Shown: positions 1 through 5,795, numbered from the stretch's first letter. The stretch is 7,165 nt of DNA from Treponema sp. UBA7590 (GCA_002478955.1 DLKK01000104.1:1-7165); one strand, 5' to 3'. Translations and numbers: made by a program. The notes: generated from the letters alone by a model not told the origin.

Positions 1-693
1 GTGAATTACCAGGATCTGCTTGTAAAAGGAGTTTCTATCCATCTTACTTGCCTGCAGAATTTAATCCAGATTTCAACAAATCCGCGCAGCAGAATCCATT
101 ATTTCAACGAGCTGATAAACAGATTTCCAACAAATGTCTCTATCACAGAGCTTTATCTGCGGCTTGCGCTTGAATACGAGAAGGAAAGCGACTGGAACGA
201 AGCACTAAAAGCATACTCTATGTTCCTTGCACAGCCAGATTCGTCAACAATTCAGATTGCTGGCGAACCAAACGCATACAAAAAGGCACGTCAACTTGTA
301 GGCTTCAGCAATTCTCCAAAAGACTGGACTTTTGAAAGTCTTCCGGCACTTGAGCAGGCTGTAAAAAAAGCAATCAGAAACTACGACTGGCGCTCGCTGG
401 ACAAATACAGGGCGCGCGTAAACTTTTTCTCAATGTCCTGGAAACAGGACGAAATGGATCCGAATGCGCAGGAAGAATTCAGCATGAGAAACTTTATGCG
501 CGGAAACCGTGTGCGCTACAGCGCTGAGCTGGACGAAATGTCAACATCAAATGAAGCATATCTTCGCACATGGGGATGGTCGCAGTACGTCTCAGTATGG
601 TACCTTTACTTTAGAAAAGTAAACTTTCCGCTTGATCCGGACATCCACGGAAACTGGGAATGGGCTGGAATTTACATCGGTGAAAAACTTTGA
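1..693 (+). CDS. TPR-like helical protein, possibly 5'-truncated
   Basis: The reading frame is open from the first base to TGA at 691-693 (230 codons). It begins with GTG, but no upstream sequence is visible, so this may be an internal valine codon and the gene may start outside the window. The product is soluble-looking, with no signal peptide or membrane segment in the visible part. Residues about 50-80 (ELYLRLALEYEKESDWNEAL and following) fit one tetratricopeptide-like helix pair with the usual Y/A/L spacing. Residues 115-145 are helical and basic. The C-terminal third is rich in Trp and Tyr (W190, W192, W200, W219, W221) and suggests a compact globular end. The last codons overlap the start of the transglycosylase gene, so the two are probably co-transcribed and translationally coupled. 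A scaffold or partner role for the wall enzyme is inferred from position only. From memory, T. pallidum has a TPR protein (TP0622) in the matching place. Confidence 0.8.
   Translation: MNYQDLLVKGVSIHLTCLQNLIQISTNPRSRIHYFNELINRFPTNVSITELYLRLALEYEKESDWNEALKAYSMFLAQPDSSTIQIAGEPNAYKKARQLVGFSNSPKDWTFESLPALEQAVKKAIRNYDWRSLDKYRARVNFFSMSWKQDEMDPNAQEEFSMRNFMRGNRVRYSAELDEMSTSNEAYLRTWGWSQYVSVWYLYFRKVNFPLDPDIHGNWEWAGIYIGEKL
679..683 (+). promoter_or_regulatory. Ribosome binding site deciding the TTG start
   Basis: GGTGA lies inside the end of the upstream gene, six bases before TTG 690 and 18 bases before ATG 702. It matches the GGTGA part of the extended Shine-Dalgarno sequence. The spacing favours the TTG start and coupling to the upstream stop. 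Confidence 0.5.
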
Positions 694-1622
694 CGCGGCA
701 GATGCGACACAAAAACATTTTTTTTCTTGGCATTCTATTATTTTTTCTTTCAGGTGCAGTTTTTTCAGCGGAAACCACGCAAAACAAAACTGCGTACAAA
801 AATCTGAATTTTCCGGGGATGAACAACGCCGCGGTAAAAACTCTGCGCAAAAAATATCTGACAACGCACAAAAATTACCTTTACAAAGTTCTTGACGACG
901 GCCAGCAGTACAGGATTTTCGTGCGCAATGAACTTGAAAAGCGGAAAATGCCTGCCATACTGGAATACCTTCCGGTAGTTGAGTCCGACTACAATCCCTA
1001 TGCAAAATCCCGTTCCGGCGCGACAGGTTTATGGCAGTTCATGCTGAACAGCATTCCGGGGCTTCTGGAATATAACGACTACGTTGATGAGCGCCTTGAC
1101 CCATGGAAATCCACAGAGGCTGCGCTGAAGAAACTTAACGAAAACTACCGTACTTTTGGCGACTGGCTTCTGGCAATAACCGCATACAACTGCGGAGCCG
1201 GAGCACTAAAAAAAGCCATAAAAAGAGCCGGCAGCCGTGATTTCTGGTATCTTAGGGAAAAAGGATTTCTTAGCGAACAGGCAAGCGGCTACGTTCCTAA
1301 ACTGCTCGCAATTGCGGATGTTGTTGAAAATTCAAAATATTACGGCGTGAATTTTCCGCAGGCACGAGCATGGAATGGAACAACTCTTGAGACAAGAGCC
1401 GGAATGTTTGATTACGTCACAGTATACGACTCAGTCTATCTTTCCGCGCTTTCCCATGAGCTAAGGATTGATCTGCAGGAACTCTGCGACTTAAACAGCG
1501 CGCTTATAAAACAAGTTACGCCGCCGCACAAAGAATACACTTTGCGCTTCCCGGAAGGAATGAAAGATTCAGCCGCCTATGCGCTAAGCCAGATGGGATA
1601 TTTAACTAAAACATCCAGTTAA
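690..1622 (+). CDS. Exported lytic murein transglycosylase, MltD/SLT type
   Basis: Lytic transglycosylases cleave the MurNAc-GlcNAc bond of peptidoglycan, leaving 1,6-anhydroMurNAc. This 310-aa product has an N-terminal signal peptide: basic MTRQMRHK, a hydrophobic run at 10-24, and a probable cleavage near AVFSA (23-27). The SLT domain covers about 85-215. It holds EYLPVVES with the likely catalytic Glu98, then SGATGLWQFM (109-118), DERLDPWKSTEAA (133-145) and AITAYNCGAGAL (162-173), all in the order expected for MltD. Residues 243-290 resemble one degenerate LysM-like glycan-binding repeat; no clear LysM tandem follows, so it is shorter than E. coli MltD. Start choice: TTG at 690 has GGTGA (679-683) six bases upstream and overlaps the preceding stop as TTGA. 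ATG at 702 gives a cleaner signal peptide but lacks a well-placed ribosome site. No lipobox Cys is seen. The gene lies 29 bp before the OmpA-domain gene. Family confidence is high; the exact start is uncertain. Confidence 0.93.
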   Translation: MTRQMRHKNIFFLGILLFFLSGAVFSAETTQNKTAYKNLNFPGMNNAAVKTLRKKYLTTHKNYLYKVLDDGQQYRIFVRNELEKRKMPAILEYLPVVESDYNPYAKSRSGATGLWQFMLNSIPGLLEYNDYVDERLDPWKSTEAALKKLNENYRTFGDWLLAITAYNCGAGALKKAIKRAGSRDFWYLREKGFLSEQASGYVPKLLAIADVVENSKYYGVNFPQARAWNGTTLETRAGMFDYVTVYDSVYLSALSHELRIDLQELCDLNSALIKQVTPPHKEYTLRFPEGMKDSAAYALSQMGYLTKTSS

Positions 1623-1651
1623 ATCCGCCGAAAATCAATGTGGTGGTTAAT

Positions 1652-3010
1652 ATGAAAAAATTTTTGATAGCGTTTGCGGTCTCAGCATTTTTAGCTTTTT
1701 CAGGCAAGACAGATTTTCTTTATGCGCAAATTGACAACTCAACATTGTCCTCAAAAAGCCAGGTTGACTGGACTGAGAAAAAATTCACCTCTAAAATTTC
1801 TCTTGATGTAAAAAAAGCCGGCATCGAACTCCCGGCAGGACGAAATTCCGCGGAAAGCCTGATAAAAATCAAGACTCCATCACTTTTAAAAAATCCAGTG
1901 CTTTCACTTTACGTTGACTCTGCAAATTATATCGGAGACGTAGTTCTTGCCGAGACAATAACGCTTGAGCAAATCACAGAAATAATCGAGACAGCCGGCC
2001 AGACGCTCACAGTTTTTTCCAGCGACGGAAATTCCGCAAGCACAACAAACACAATCGACATGAATAAAATCGGGAAACTTCTTGTGCGCCACCGCTACCC
2101 TTACACGCCAGAAGAACCGATTGACATAGTTTCAAGCCGCGAATATACAGGAATAATAATTGACGCGCGGGGAACAGTTCCAGTACACGGGGAATTTGTT
2201 TCCAGCGAAGTTTTTCCCGCATTTTTTCCTACAATCTGGGACGAGAACATGAACATTGTCTACGAAAAAAACATTGCGGACAGCCAGATTGTACAGTCGG
2301 AAGGACTTGTTGAATACAACTGGCAGGACGATTTTGAGCTTTACGAAAACAAAGTCGGCGGAAATCCGCTTTACATAAAAGCTTACCGTGTTTATGGAAG
2401 AAACCGCACAGATCCAATCATCAGAAGAAAAGATGCCCTGAAAATCCTTACAGTTGACGCAAACCGCAAACTTCTAAAAGACGGAAAAGTTGTTATTCTT
2501 CTGGACAAAAAAAATCTTGTGTACGATGTAAAACTGCCGGAAAAAACTCCTGACTATTACGCGACATTCCGGGAAATCAAAAAATATATCTACGAGAACA
2601 AAGTTCCAGATGTTGACGTTTCAGACAGCCTCACTGGAATTCTCTTCAGCGTTGACCTTAAATTCATTCCGGATTCGCCTGAACTTTTGCCGCAGGAAGC
2701 ACCAAGAATCAGAAAAATTGCAGAAATGCTCCAGGAAATCATAAAGAACAATGAATTCACAATTCTTGTTGAAGGACACACCGCAGATCTTGGAAAACCT
2801 GTCGGTCAGATGAACCTTTCTATTGAAAGAACAAGAACTGTGATGAAGGCACTTGTGGGAGAAGGAATACCGGAACGCATATTCACATACAAAGGTTATG
2901 GCGCAACACGACCGGTAGCGAGCAATGCAACAGAGGAAGGAAGAGCGCAGAACCGCCGCGTAGACATTACAGCACGGCCAAAGGCGACATACATTCAAAA
3001 AGACTGGTAG
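1652..3010 (+). CDS. Exported OmpA-C domain protein with altered peptidoglycan-binding motif
   Basis: The product is 452 aa from ATG 1652. This start is chosen over in-frame GTG codons at 1640 and 1643 because it begins a normal signal peptide (MKKFLIAFAVSAFLAF, cleavage near LYA-Q, residues 24-26) and has GGTGG five bases upstream. Residues about 27-160 form an N-terminal region I do not recognise. Residues 165-250 contain YTGIIIDARG, then VFPAFFPTIWDENMNIVYE, a pattern like the 'DARG...P.I.DE.G..vY' stretch of spirochaetal envelope proteins. Residues about 332-442 are an OmpA-C domain: GHTAD, NLSIERTRTV, ITAKGYG-like YKGYGATRP, and AQNRRVDI. In OmpA the motif GxTD...G....N..LS..R uses Asp and Arg to hold diaminopimelate. 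Here the Asp position reads Ala (GHTA) and the Asn position reads Gln, while the Arg of LSIER is kept. The protein is likely periplasmic and faces the wall. It recalls T. pallidum TP0624 (memory, not searched). It ends at a palindrome shared with a convergent gene. Confidence 0.9.
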   Translation: MKKFLIAFAVSAFLAFSGKTDFLYAQIDNSTLSSKSQVDWTEKKFTSKISLDVKKAGIELPAGRNSAESLIKIKTPSLLKNPVLSLYVDSANYIGDVVLAETITLEQITEIIETAGQTLTVFSSDGNSASTTNTIDMNKIGKLLVRHRYPYTPEEPIDIVSSREYTGIIIDARGTVPVHGEFVSSEVFPAFFPTIWDENMNIVYEKNIADSQIVQSEGLVEYNWQDDFELYENKVGGNPLYIKAYRVYGRNRTDPIIRRKDALKILTVDANRKLLKDGKVVILLDKKNLVYDVKLPEKTPDYYATFREIKKYIYENKVPDVDVSDSLTGILFSVDLKFIPDSPELLPQEAPRIRKIAEMLQEIIKNNEFTILVEGHTADLGKPVGQMNLSIERTRTVMKALVGEGIPERIFTYKGYGATRPVASNATEEGRAQNRRVDITARPKATYIQKDW

Positions 3011-3011
3011 A

Positions 3012-3051
3012 CAATATCGGGTTTTATAAATTGAGCATAAAACCCGACATT
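3012..3051. repeat. Short palindromic relative of the fold-back element
   Basis: The left arm CAATATCGGGTTTTAT resembles the element end CAAATGTCGAGTTTTAT (the right end read on the opposite strand) with one gap and two changes, and continues AAATT as that end does. The right arm ATAAAACCCGACATTCA matches ATAAAACTCGACATTTG at 14 of 17 positions. It looks like two element ends joined with the interior lost. It overlaps the candidate terminator and begins one base after a TAG stop. Confidence 0.5.
3017..3047. terminator. Perfect 11-bp palindrome between convergent genes, possible bidirectional terminator
   Basis: TCGGGTTTTAT (3017-3027) is the exact reverse complement of ATAAAACCCGA (3037-3047), with a 9-nt loop AAATTGAGC. 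It lies 6 bp past the stop of the OmpA-domain gene and 8 bp past the stop of the convergent kinase-like gene, the expected place for a shared terminator. The T-run is inside the stem, and no strong T-tract follows on either strand, so it is not a textbook intrinsic terminator. Its arms resemble the ends of the fold-back repeat at 5477-5682. Confidence 0.5.
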
Positions 3052-3055
3052 CAAT

Positions 3056-3646
3056 CTAATTCTTATAAAGATTTTCTATAATTTCCGCGCATTTTTCCAC
3101 GCCGAATTTTCCGGTGTCCAAAGTAATATTGTAGTTGCGCGATTCGCCCCATTTTCTGTCTGTATAGAAATGAACATAAGATGAACGGCGGCAGTCACGG
3201 TCGTGCAGGAATTTCTCCGGTTTCTTTCCCAGATCAACACCTTCCGCGGAAAGCCGTTTTATGCGTTCCTCATACGAGGCGTGCAAAAACACATCAAGCA
3301 CATCATTGCGTTCCTTAAGAATAAAATCCGCACAACGCCCGATTATTATGCAAGGCTCCTTTTCAGCAAGGTCCCTGATTATTTTTGTCTGGACAGCCCA
3401 GATTTCATCCTCCAAGGAAGGTCCTTTGTAATACATTCCGGCAGAAAAATAGCTTTCAAAGACAGATTTATTTCCGTACTCGCCTTTTTCCGCGATATAT
3501 TTTTCGCTCAGGCCGCTTTGAACCGCAACTTTCTGGATTATCTCTCCGTCAAAAAGCGCAATTCCCAGATTTTTAGAAAGCTCCTGGCCAACAGCATGGC
3601 CGCCTGCACCATATTCACGGCTGATTGTAATTATTCTGTAACTCAT
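3056..3646 (-). CDS. Cytidylate-kinase-like P-loop protein (Cytidylate_kin2 type)
   Basis: The product is 196 aa on the minus strand. The start is placed at the ATG at 3646-3644 because GGAGGA lies just upstream with five bases of spacing; the ATG four codons earlier (3658) overlaps that ribosome site and is unlikely. It opens IITISREYGAGGHAVGQ (5-21), a P-loop variant in which the usual GKS/T is GGH. LFDGEIIQKVA follows, then a central CIIIGRCADFIL strand-loop (about 97-108), then VFLHASYEERIKRL. The C-terminal part RDCRRSSYVHFYTDRKWG (about 148-165) resembles the lid and substrate segment of nucleoside monophosphate kinases. Together these fit the 'cytidylate kinase-like' family of about 200 aa, which is distinct from the housekeeping Cmk; its physiological substrate is, to my knowledge, not settled. 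It appears monocistronic here, convergent with the envelope module and divergent from the membrane protein gene. Confidence 0.88.
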   Translation of the reverse strand: MSYRIITISREYGAGGHAVGQELSKNLGIALFDGEIIQKVAVQSGLSEKYIAEKGEYGNKSVFESYFSAGMYYKGPSLEDEIWAVQTKIIRDLAEKEPCIIIGRCADFILKERNDVLDVFLHASYEERIKRLSAEGVDLGKKPEKFLHDRDCRRSSYVHFYTDRKWGESRNYNITLDTGKFGVEKCAEIIENLYKN

Positions 3647-3677
3647 GATGTCCTCCATTATAAAAACAGGAATAAAA

Positions 3678-3733
3678 TGAACGTTGAGTTTTAATCCACG
3701 ACCAACAAATTGAATAAGCGGGAAGAAAAAAAA
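3678..3733. repeat. One-armed copy of the fold-back repeat
   Basis: Positions 3686-3693 (GAGTTTTA) and 3707-3715 (AAATTGAAT) sit at nearly the same spacing as in the arms of the 5477-5682 element. The 27 bp at 3707-3733 match 5506-5532 at 24 positions by eye, including GCGGGAAGAAAAA exactly. No convincing opposite arm is seen downstream; only a short GGGAA/TTCCC pairing (3720-3724 with 3746-3750). It lies in the 5' region of the minus-strand kinase-like gene. Confidence 0.55.
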
Positions 3734-3802
3734 CTCATTCTTCTATTCCCAAAATTTAAGTTCCTAATTTCCACTAATTATATCACAGAAAAAAAATCAG
3801 GA

Positions 3803-3830
3803 TAAACAAATTTTGTTTTTATGATAGAAT
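3803..3830 (+). promoter_or_regulatory. Candidate promoter with overlapping palindrome
   Basis: TAGAAT (3825-3830) is a 5/6 match to a -10 box and is preceded by TGA (3822-3824), an extended -10. TAAACA (3803-3808) is a 4/6 -35 with a 16-bp spacer. Transcription would begin near 3837, giving a leader of about 14 nt before ATG 3851. The 15-bp perfect palindrome AAACAAA-T-TTTGTTT (3804-3818) covers the -35 and part of the spacer, where a repressor could bind. AT-rich palindromes arise by chance, so the operator reading is tentative. Confidence 0.4.
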
Positions 3831-3850
3831 AAAAATCAGCTGAGGAAAAA

Positions 3851-5473
3851 ATGGAAAATGTGCTTGCACCTGTGGATTTGATAAAATCCGAGAACAAAAA
3901 ACTGTGGCTTAACTCAAACTTGGACGAAATGATGTTTGGTAAAACAAAATTCTCGCTTTTGCTGGAAGAAACCGGGATTCTTGCGGAAAAACTGCCTGAC
4001 GGAACATGGAATAAATTTTCAGAATGGAAATTTGAAGAGATAAAGACAAAAAATGAAAAAGTCTATTTCTGCGGAGATTTCTGCGGCACTTCCCTTTTGC
4101 GAATAATCGAGAAAGAAGGCGCGGACTCCATCAATACAAATGAGGCGCTTTTTGCCATCTGCGAGATTTATTCCAACGCTATAAAGCAGAATATAAAAAT
4201 TCCATGCAACGGAGCGGCAGGAATCATAGTGAACAAAGATGAAGGAAAAATACTTTTTGTGCCGGAAAAAACTTTTGACCGTTCAGCCGCCAATCTTGGA
4301 AAAACTTTGTACAATTATTTTCAGAACGACTGGCGCGACTACATTGCAACAGAAAATTCCGCAGTCAGTTTTGCGCTTGGTTCAATGGCATATTTTGCAG
4401 TGCTGAAAAAACTTCCGTATTCAGAGGAAAACGACAAAAAGCTGAGCGACCGGAATTTCATTCCGCTTGAGTACGAAATAAACGGAATAGACAAAAAACT
4501 TGCGGGCGCAATAAATTCGTTGCTTGAAGGAAAAACGCTGAAAAATCAATTTCCGCTTGAAGAACTGAAAAAAGAAATTTTTGGAAACGAAAGCCAAAAA
4601 CACAAACTTCCAGAGCAAGAATTTGAAAAAATCTCGGCAAAATTCAAGAATGAGCAAAATTCCAGGCTGAAAAGACAACGTTTTGTGCGCAAAAACCGGG
4701 CAATCGCCGCCGCAATCTTTTGTACCGCACTTTTTGTTGCAATCGCCGCCGCTTCCATAACAAGTGAAAATTCAAAAAAGCCAAGCGCAATCGGACTGGA
4801 CTCAACGCAGGTCACAGAAGTTTTTTACCGCGGAATCCACACAATGGACACAGACCTTATGATTTGCGCCGCAAAAAACTGCCCGGAAGCACAAGGTTAC
4901 ATTTCAAAAGTTCCGCAGATTTACATAACAACGCAGATGAAAAGCGCGTACAATTTTGACTCAGGGATTTCCACGCCGGAAAACTGGTTCTTCTTCGAGC
5001 CGGATTCCTCAAAATCTTATTCACATTACATTTACGGAATCACAAATTTTTCTGTCGACGGAAAAAATTCCGCGCTGGACATAAAAGTTCCAACAAAGAA
5101 AAATCACCCCGCGCGCAAAGTTTATTCAGAGGACGGCTCAAAGACAAGAATTGAAAAAATGCCGGACGCAACGCACAAAGTAAAATATTTTCTTGTCCAC
5201 AACCAGGACAATCTTATTGAAGTTGAGGAATTTACAACCGTGGTGACACTGCGTTTTTCAGGCAAGACCTGGGAAATCACAAAACTTGACCAGACAAGTT
5301 CCGCCGAGTATTTTTCGCCGCTTCAGGTTTCGCTCGATTTCAAGCAGGCACTTTCTGACTGCAACAAAAATGAAATCGAAGCCGTGAATTCCCTGCGCAA
5401 AAAATATCCGTGGCTTCCGACCGAAAAATCAATGCAGATTGAAAAAGAGCGTCTCGATAAAATCGGGTATTAG
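3851..5473 (+). CDS. Single-pass membrane protein with degenerate kinase-like cytoplasmic domain
   Basis: The product is 540 aa; ATG 3851 follows TGAGGA (3841-3846) with good spacing. I do not recognise a named family. Residues 1-245 are cytoplasmic by topology. Parts read like a worn protein-kinase fold: VYFCGDFCGTSLLRIIEKEG (71-90) resembles the hinge and 'G-SL' helix; NEALFAICEIYSNAIKQ (97-113) resembles the helix before the catalytic loop; GAAGIIVNKDEGKILFVPEK (121-140) sits where HRD-N and DFG would be, and both are absent; and VSFALGSMAYFAVLKKLPYSEE (172-193) resembles 'D.ySLG..lyellTG..Pf', followed by IDKKLAGAINSLLEGK. A charged helical linker (about 250-283) leads to one membrane helix (284-302) with RLKRQRFVRKNR before it, so N-in/C-out. 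Residues 303-540 lie outside; the opening DSTQVTEVFYRGIHTMDTDLM is NTF2/SnoaL-like at a glance. With no catalytic residues visible, a binding or sensing role is more likely than phosphorylation. The kinase reading is inference. Confidence 0.85.
   Translation: MENVLAPVDLIKSENKKLWLNSNLDEMMFGKTKFSLLLEETGILAEKLPDGTWNKFSEWKFEEIKTKNEKVYFCGDFCGTSLLRIIEKEGADSINTNEALFAICEIYSNAIKQNIKIPCNGAAGIIVNKDEGKILFVPEKTFDRSAANLGKTLYNYFQNDWRDYIATENSAVSFALGSMAYFAVLKKLPYSEENDKKLSDRNFIPLEYEINGIDKKLAGAINSLLEGKTLKNQFPLEELKKEIFGNESQKHKLPEQEFEKISAKFKNEQNSRLKRQRFVRKNRAIAAAIFCTALFVAIAAASITSENSKKPSAIGLDSTQVTEVFYRGIHTMDTDLMICAAKNCPEAQGYISKVPQIYITTQMKSAYNFDSGISTPENWFFFEPDSSKSYSHYIYGITNFSVDGKNSALDIKVPTKKNHPARKVYSEDGSKTRIEKMPDATHKVKYFLVHNQDNLIEVEEFTTVVTLRFSGKTWEITKLDQTSSAEYFSPLQVSLDFKQALSDCNKNEIEAVNSLRKKYPWLPTEKSMQIEKERLDKIGY
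4700..4752 (+). repeat. 14-bp direct repeat in membrane-helix codons
   Basis: GCAATCGCCGCCGC occurs at 4700-4713 and 4739-4752. The copies are 39 bp apart, so in frame, and each encodes part of an AIAAA block at the two ends of the transmembrane helix. It may be a small internal duplication or codon-level coincidence. Confidence 0.6.
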
Positions 5474-5476
5474 TCC

Positions 5477-5682
5477 CAAATGTAGAGTTTTATTTCTAAA
5501 GAAATAAATTGAATGTGCGGGAAGAAAAAGAAAGCGGCAACCGAGCTATTCTGAGCGATAGCAAGCAATTTTTGAAAAAAATTGCGCAGTCTGATACTTT
5601 GTACGCTCAGCATGGCGAATTGACGCGCTTTTTCTGGTAGCTCATTCAATTTGTATATTGAATTTATAAAACTCGACATTTG
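5477..5682. repeat. Fold-back (MITE-like) repeat element with inverted ends
   Basis: The left end CAAATGTAGAGTTTTAT (5477-5493) and right end ATAAAACTCGACATTTG (5666-5682) are inverted copies at 16 of 17 positions. Symmetry continues inward: AAATTGAAT (5506-5514) mirrors ATTCAATTT (5644-5652) at nearly equal distance from each end; a GAAAAAG-type block (5525-5530 region) mirrors CTTTTTC (5629-5635 region); CTGAGCG (5551-5557) mirrors CGCTCAG (5604-5610). The centre is a perfect 9-bp hairpin (5565-5573 with 5577-5585, loop GAA). Each arm also has its own small palindrome: TTTATTTC/GAAATAAA at 5489-5508 and ATTCAAT/ATTGAAT at 5644-5663. The whole stretch could fold as one long imperfect hairpin. 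It starts 3 bp after the stop of the membrane protein gene. No clear target-site duplication is seen and no transposase is present. An 83-codon open frame crosses it on the minus strand but has no good ribosome site. Confidence 0.75.
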
Positions 5683-5707
5683 TAATATCATTTCTAAAAA
5701 TTCATTC

Positions 5708-5736
5708 TGACATTTTTCCAAAAAATGTCATTGACA
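5708..5736 (+). promoter_or_regulatory. Palindrome abutting the -35 box, operator candidate
   Basis: TGACATTTTT (5708-5717) pairs perfectly with AAAAATGTCA (5721-5730) around a CCA loop. Immediately after, TGTCA-T-TGACA (5726-5736) forms a second palindrome whose right half is the -35 itself. This gives three TGACA half-sites in alternating orientation at 5708, 5730 (minus strand) and 5732. It could be a repressor or activator site, or an upstream terminator, although no T-tract follows the stem. Confidence 0.45.
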
Positions 5737-5757
5737 CTAAAAGACCTATTATATAAA
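5731..5757 (+). promoter_or_regulatory. Sigma-70 type promoter of the carboxyltransferase gene
   Basis: TTGACA (5731-5736) is a perfect -35. TATAAA (5752-5757) is a 5/6 -10 with a short 15-bp spacer; TAAACT (5754-5759) gives a 17-bp spacer but only 4/6. Transcription would begin near 5764-5766, leaving a leader of about 30 nt. The position between the repeat and the gene start supports an independent transcription unit. Confidence 0.6.
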
Positions 5758-5767
5758 CTAAAACCGA

Positions 5768-5794
5768 TAAGTGACTTTTGGAGGTTACCACTTA
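5768..5794 (+). promoter_or_regulatory. Leader stem-loop holding the ribosome binding site
   Basis: TAAGTG (5768-5773) is complementary to CACTTA (5789-5794), with a 15-nt loop that contains GGAGGT (5780-5785). The stem ends one base before ATG 5796. GGAGG to ATG is 11 nt in linear distance, rather long; pairing would bring them closer. A 6-bp stem is weak, so any control of translation is tentative. Confidence 0.35.
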
Positions 5795-5795
5795 A

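Larger units (their letters stand above)
3647..3850. other. Divergent intergenic region
   Basis: This 204-bp gap between the minus-strand kinase-like gene and the plus-strand membrane protein gene holds GGAGGA for the minus gene (about 3651-3656), the one-armed repeat copy, and the plus-strand promoter candidate. A minus-strand TATAAT (3662-3657) is too close to the ribosome site to be an ordinary -10, and I see no convincing minus-strand promoter. No RNA gene or small ORF with a credible start is seen. Confidence 0.6.

Noticed and set aside
592..1005. 137-codon minus-strand ORF opposite the transglycosylase
   Set aside because: It is Cys- and Phe-rich antisense to a clear SLT-domain gene, with no motif of its own.
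1638..1655. Five-codon ORF (M-W-W-L-I) whose TGA overlaps the OmpA-domain ATG as ATGA
   Set aside because: A leader peptide with two Trp codons is tempting, but there is no ribosome site before ATG 1638, no attenuator-like stems follow, and the G-rich codons are better explained as the Shine-Dalgarno of the real gene.
3203..3694. 163-codon plus-strand ORF opposite the kinase-like gene
   Set aside because: The minus-strand frame has P-loop and lid motifs and a strong GGAGGA site; the plus frame is its shadow.
5565..5585. Central hairpin of the repeat as an intrinsic terminator
   Set aside because: The stem is AT-rich and has no T-tract after it on either strand; it fits better as the apex of the long fold-back.
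5477..5682. Insertion sequence with transposase
   Set aside because: The element is about 206 bp and encodes no transposase motif; no flanking direct duplication is evident, so at most it is a non-autonomous relic.
5470..5721. 83-codon minus-strand ORF spanning the fold-back element
   Set aside because: It has no convincing ribosome site, starts inside a palindrome, and its frame is simply stop-free across the repeat. Its composition (runs of Phe, no domain motif) does not look like a selected protein. If the repeat is multi-copy, predicted 'proteins' from it would recur as artefacts.
5474..5795. tRNA, CRISPR or riboswitch in the longest gene-free stretch
   Set aside because: There is no cloverleaf with CCA-type acceptor and T-loop sequence, no regularly spaced direct repeats, and no known riboswitch core was recognised.
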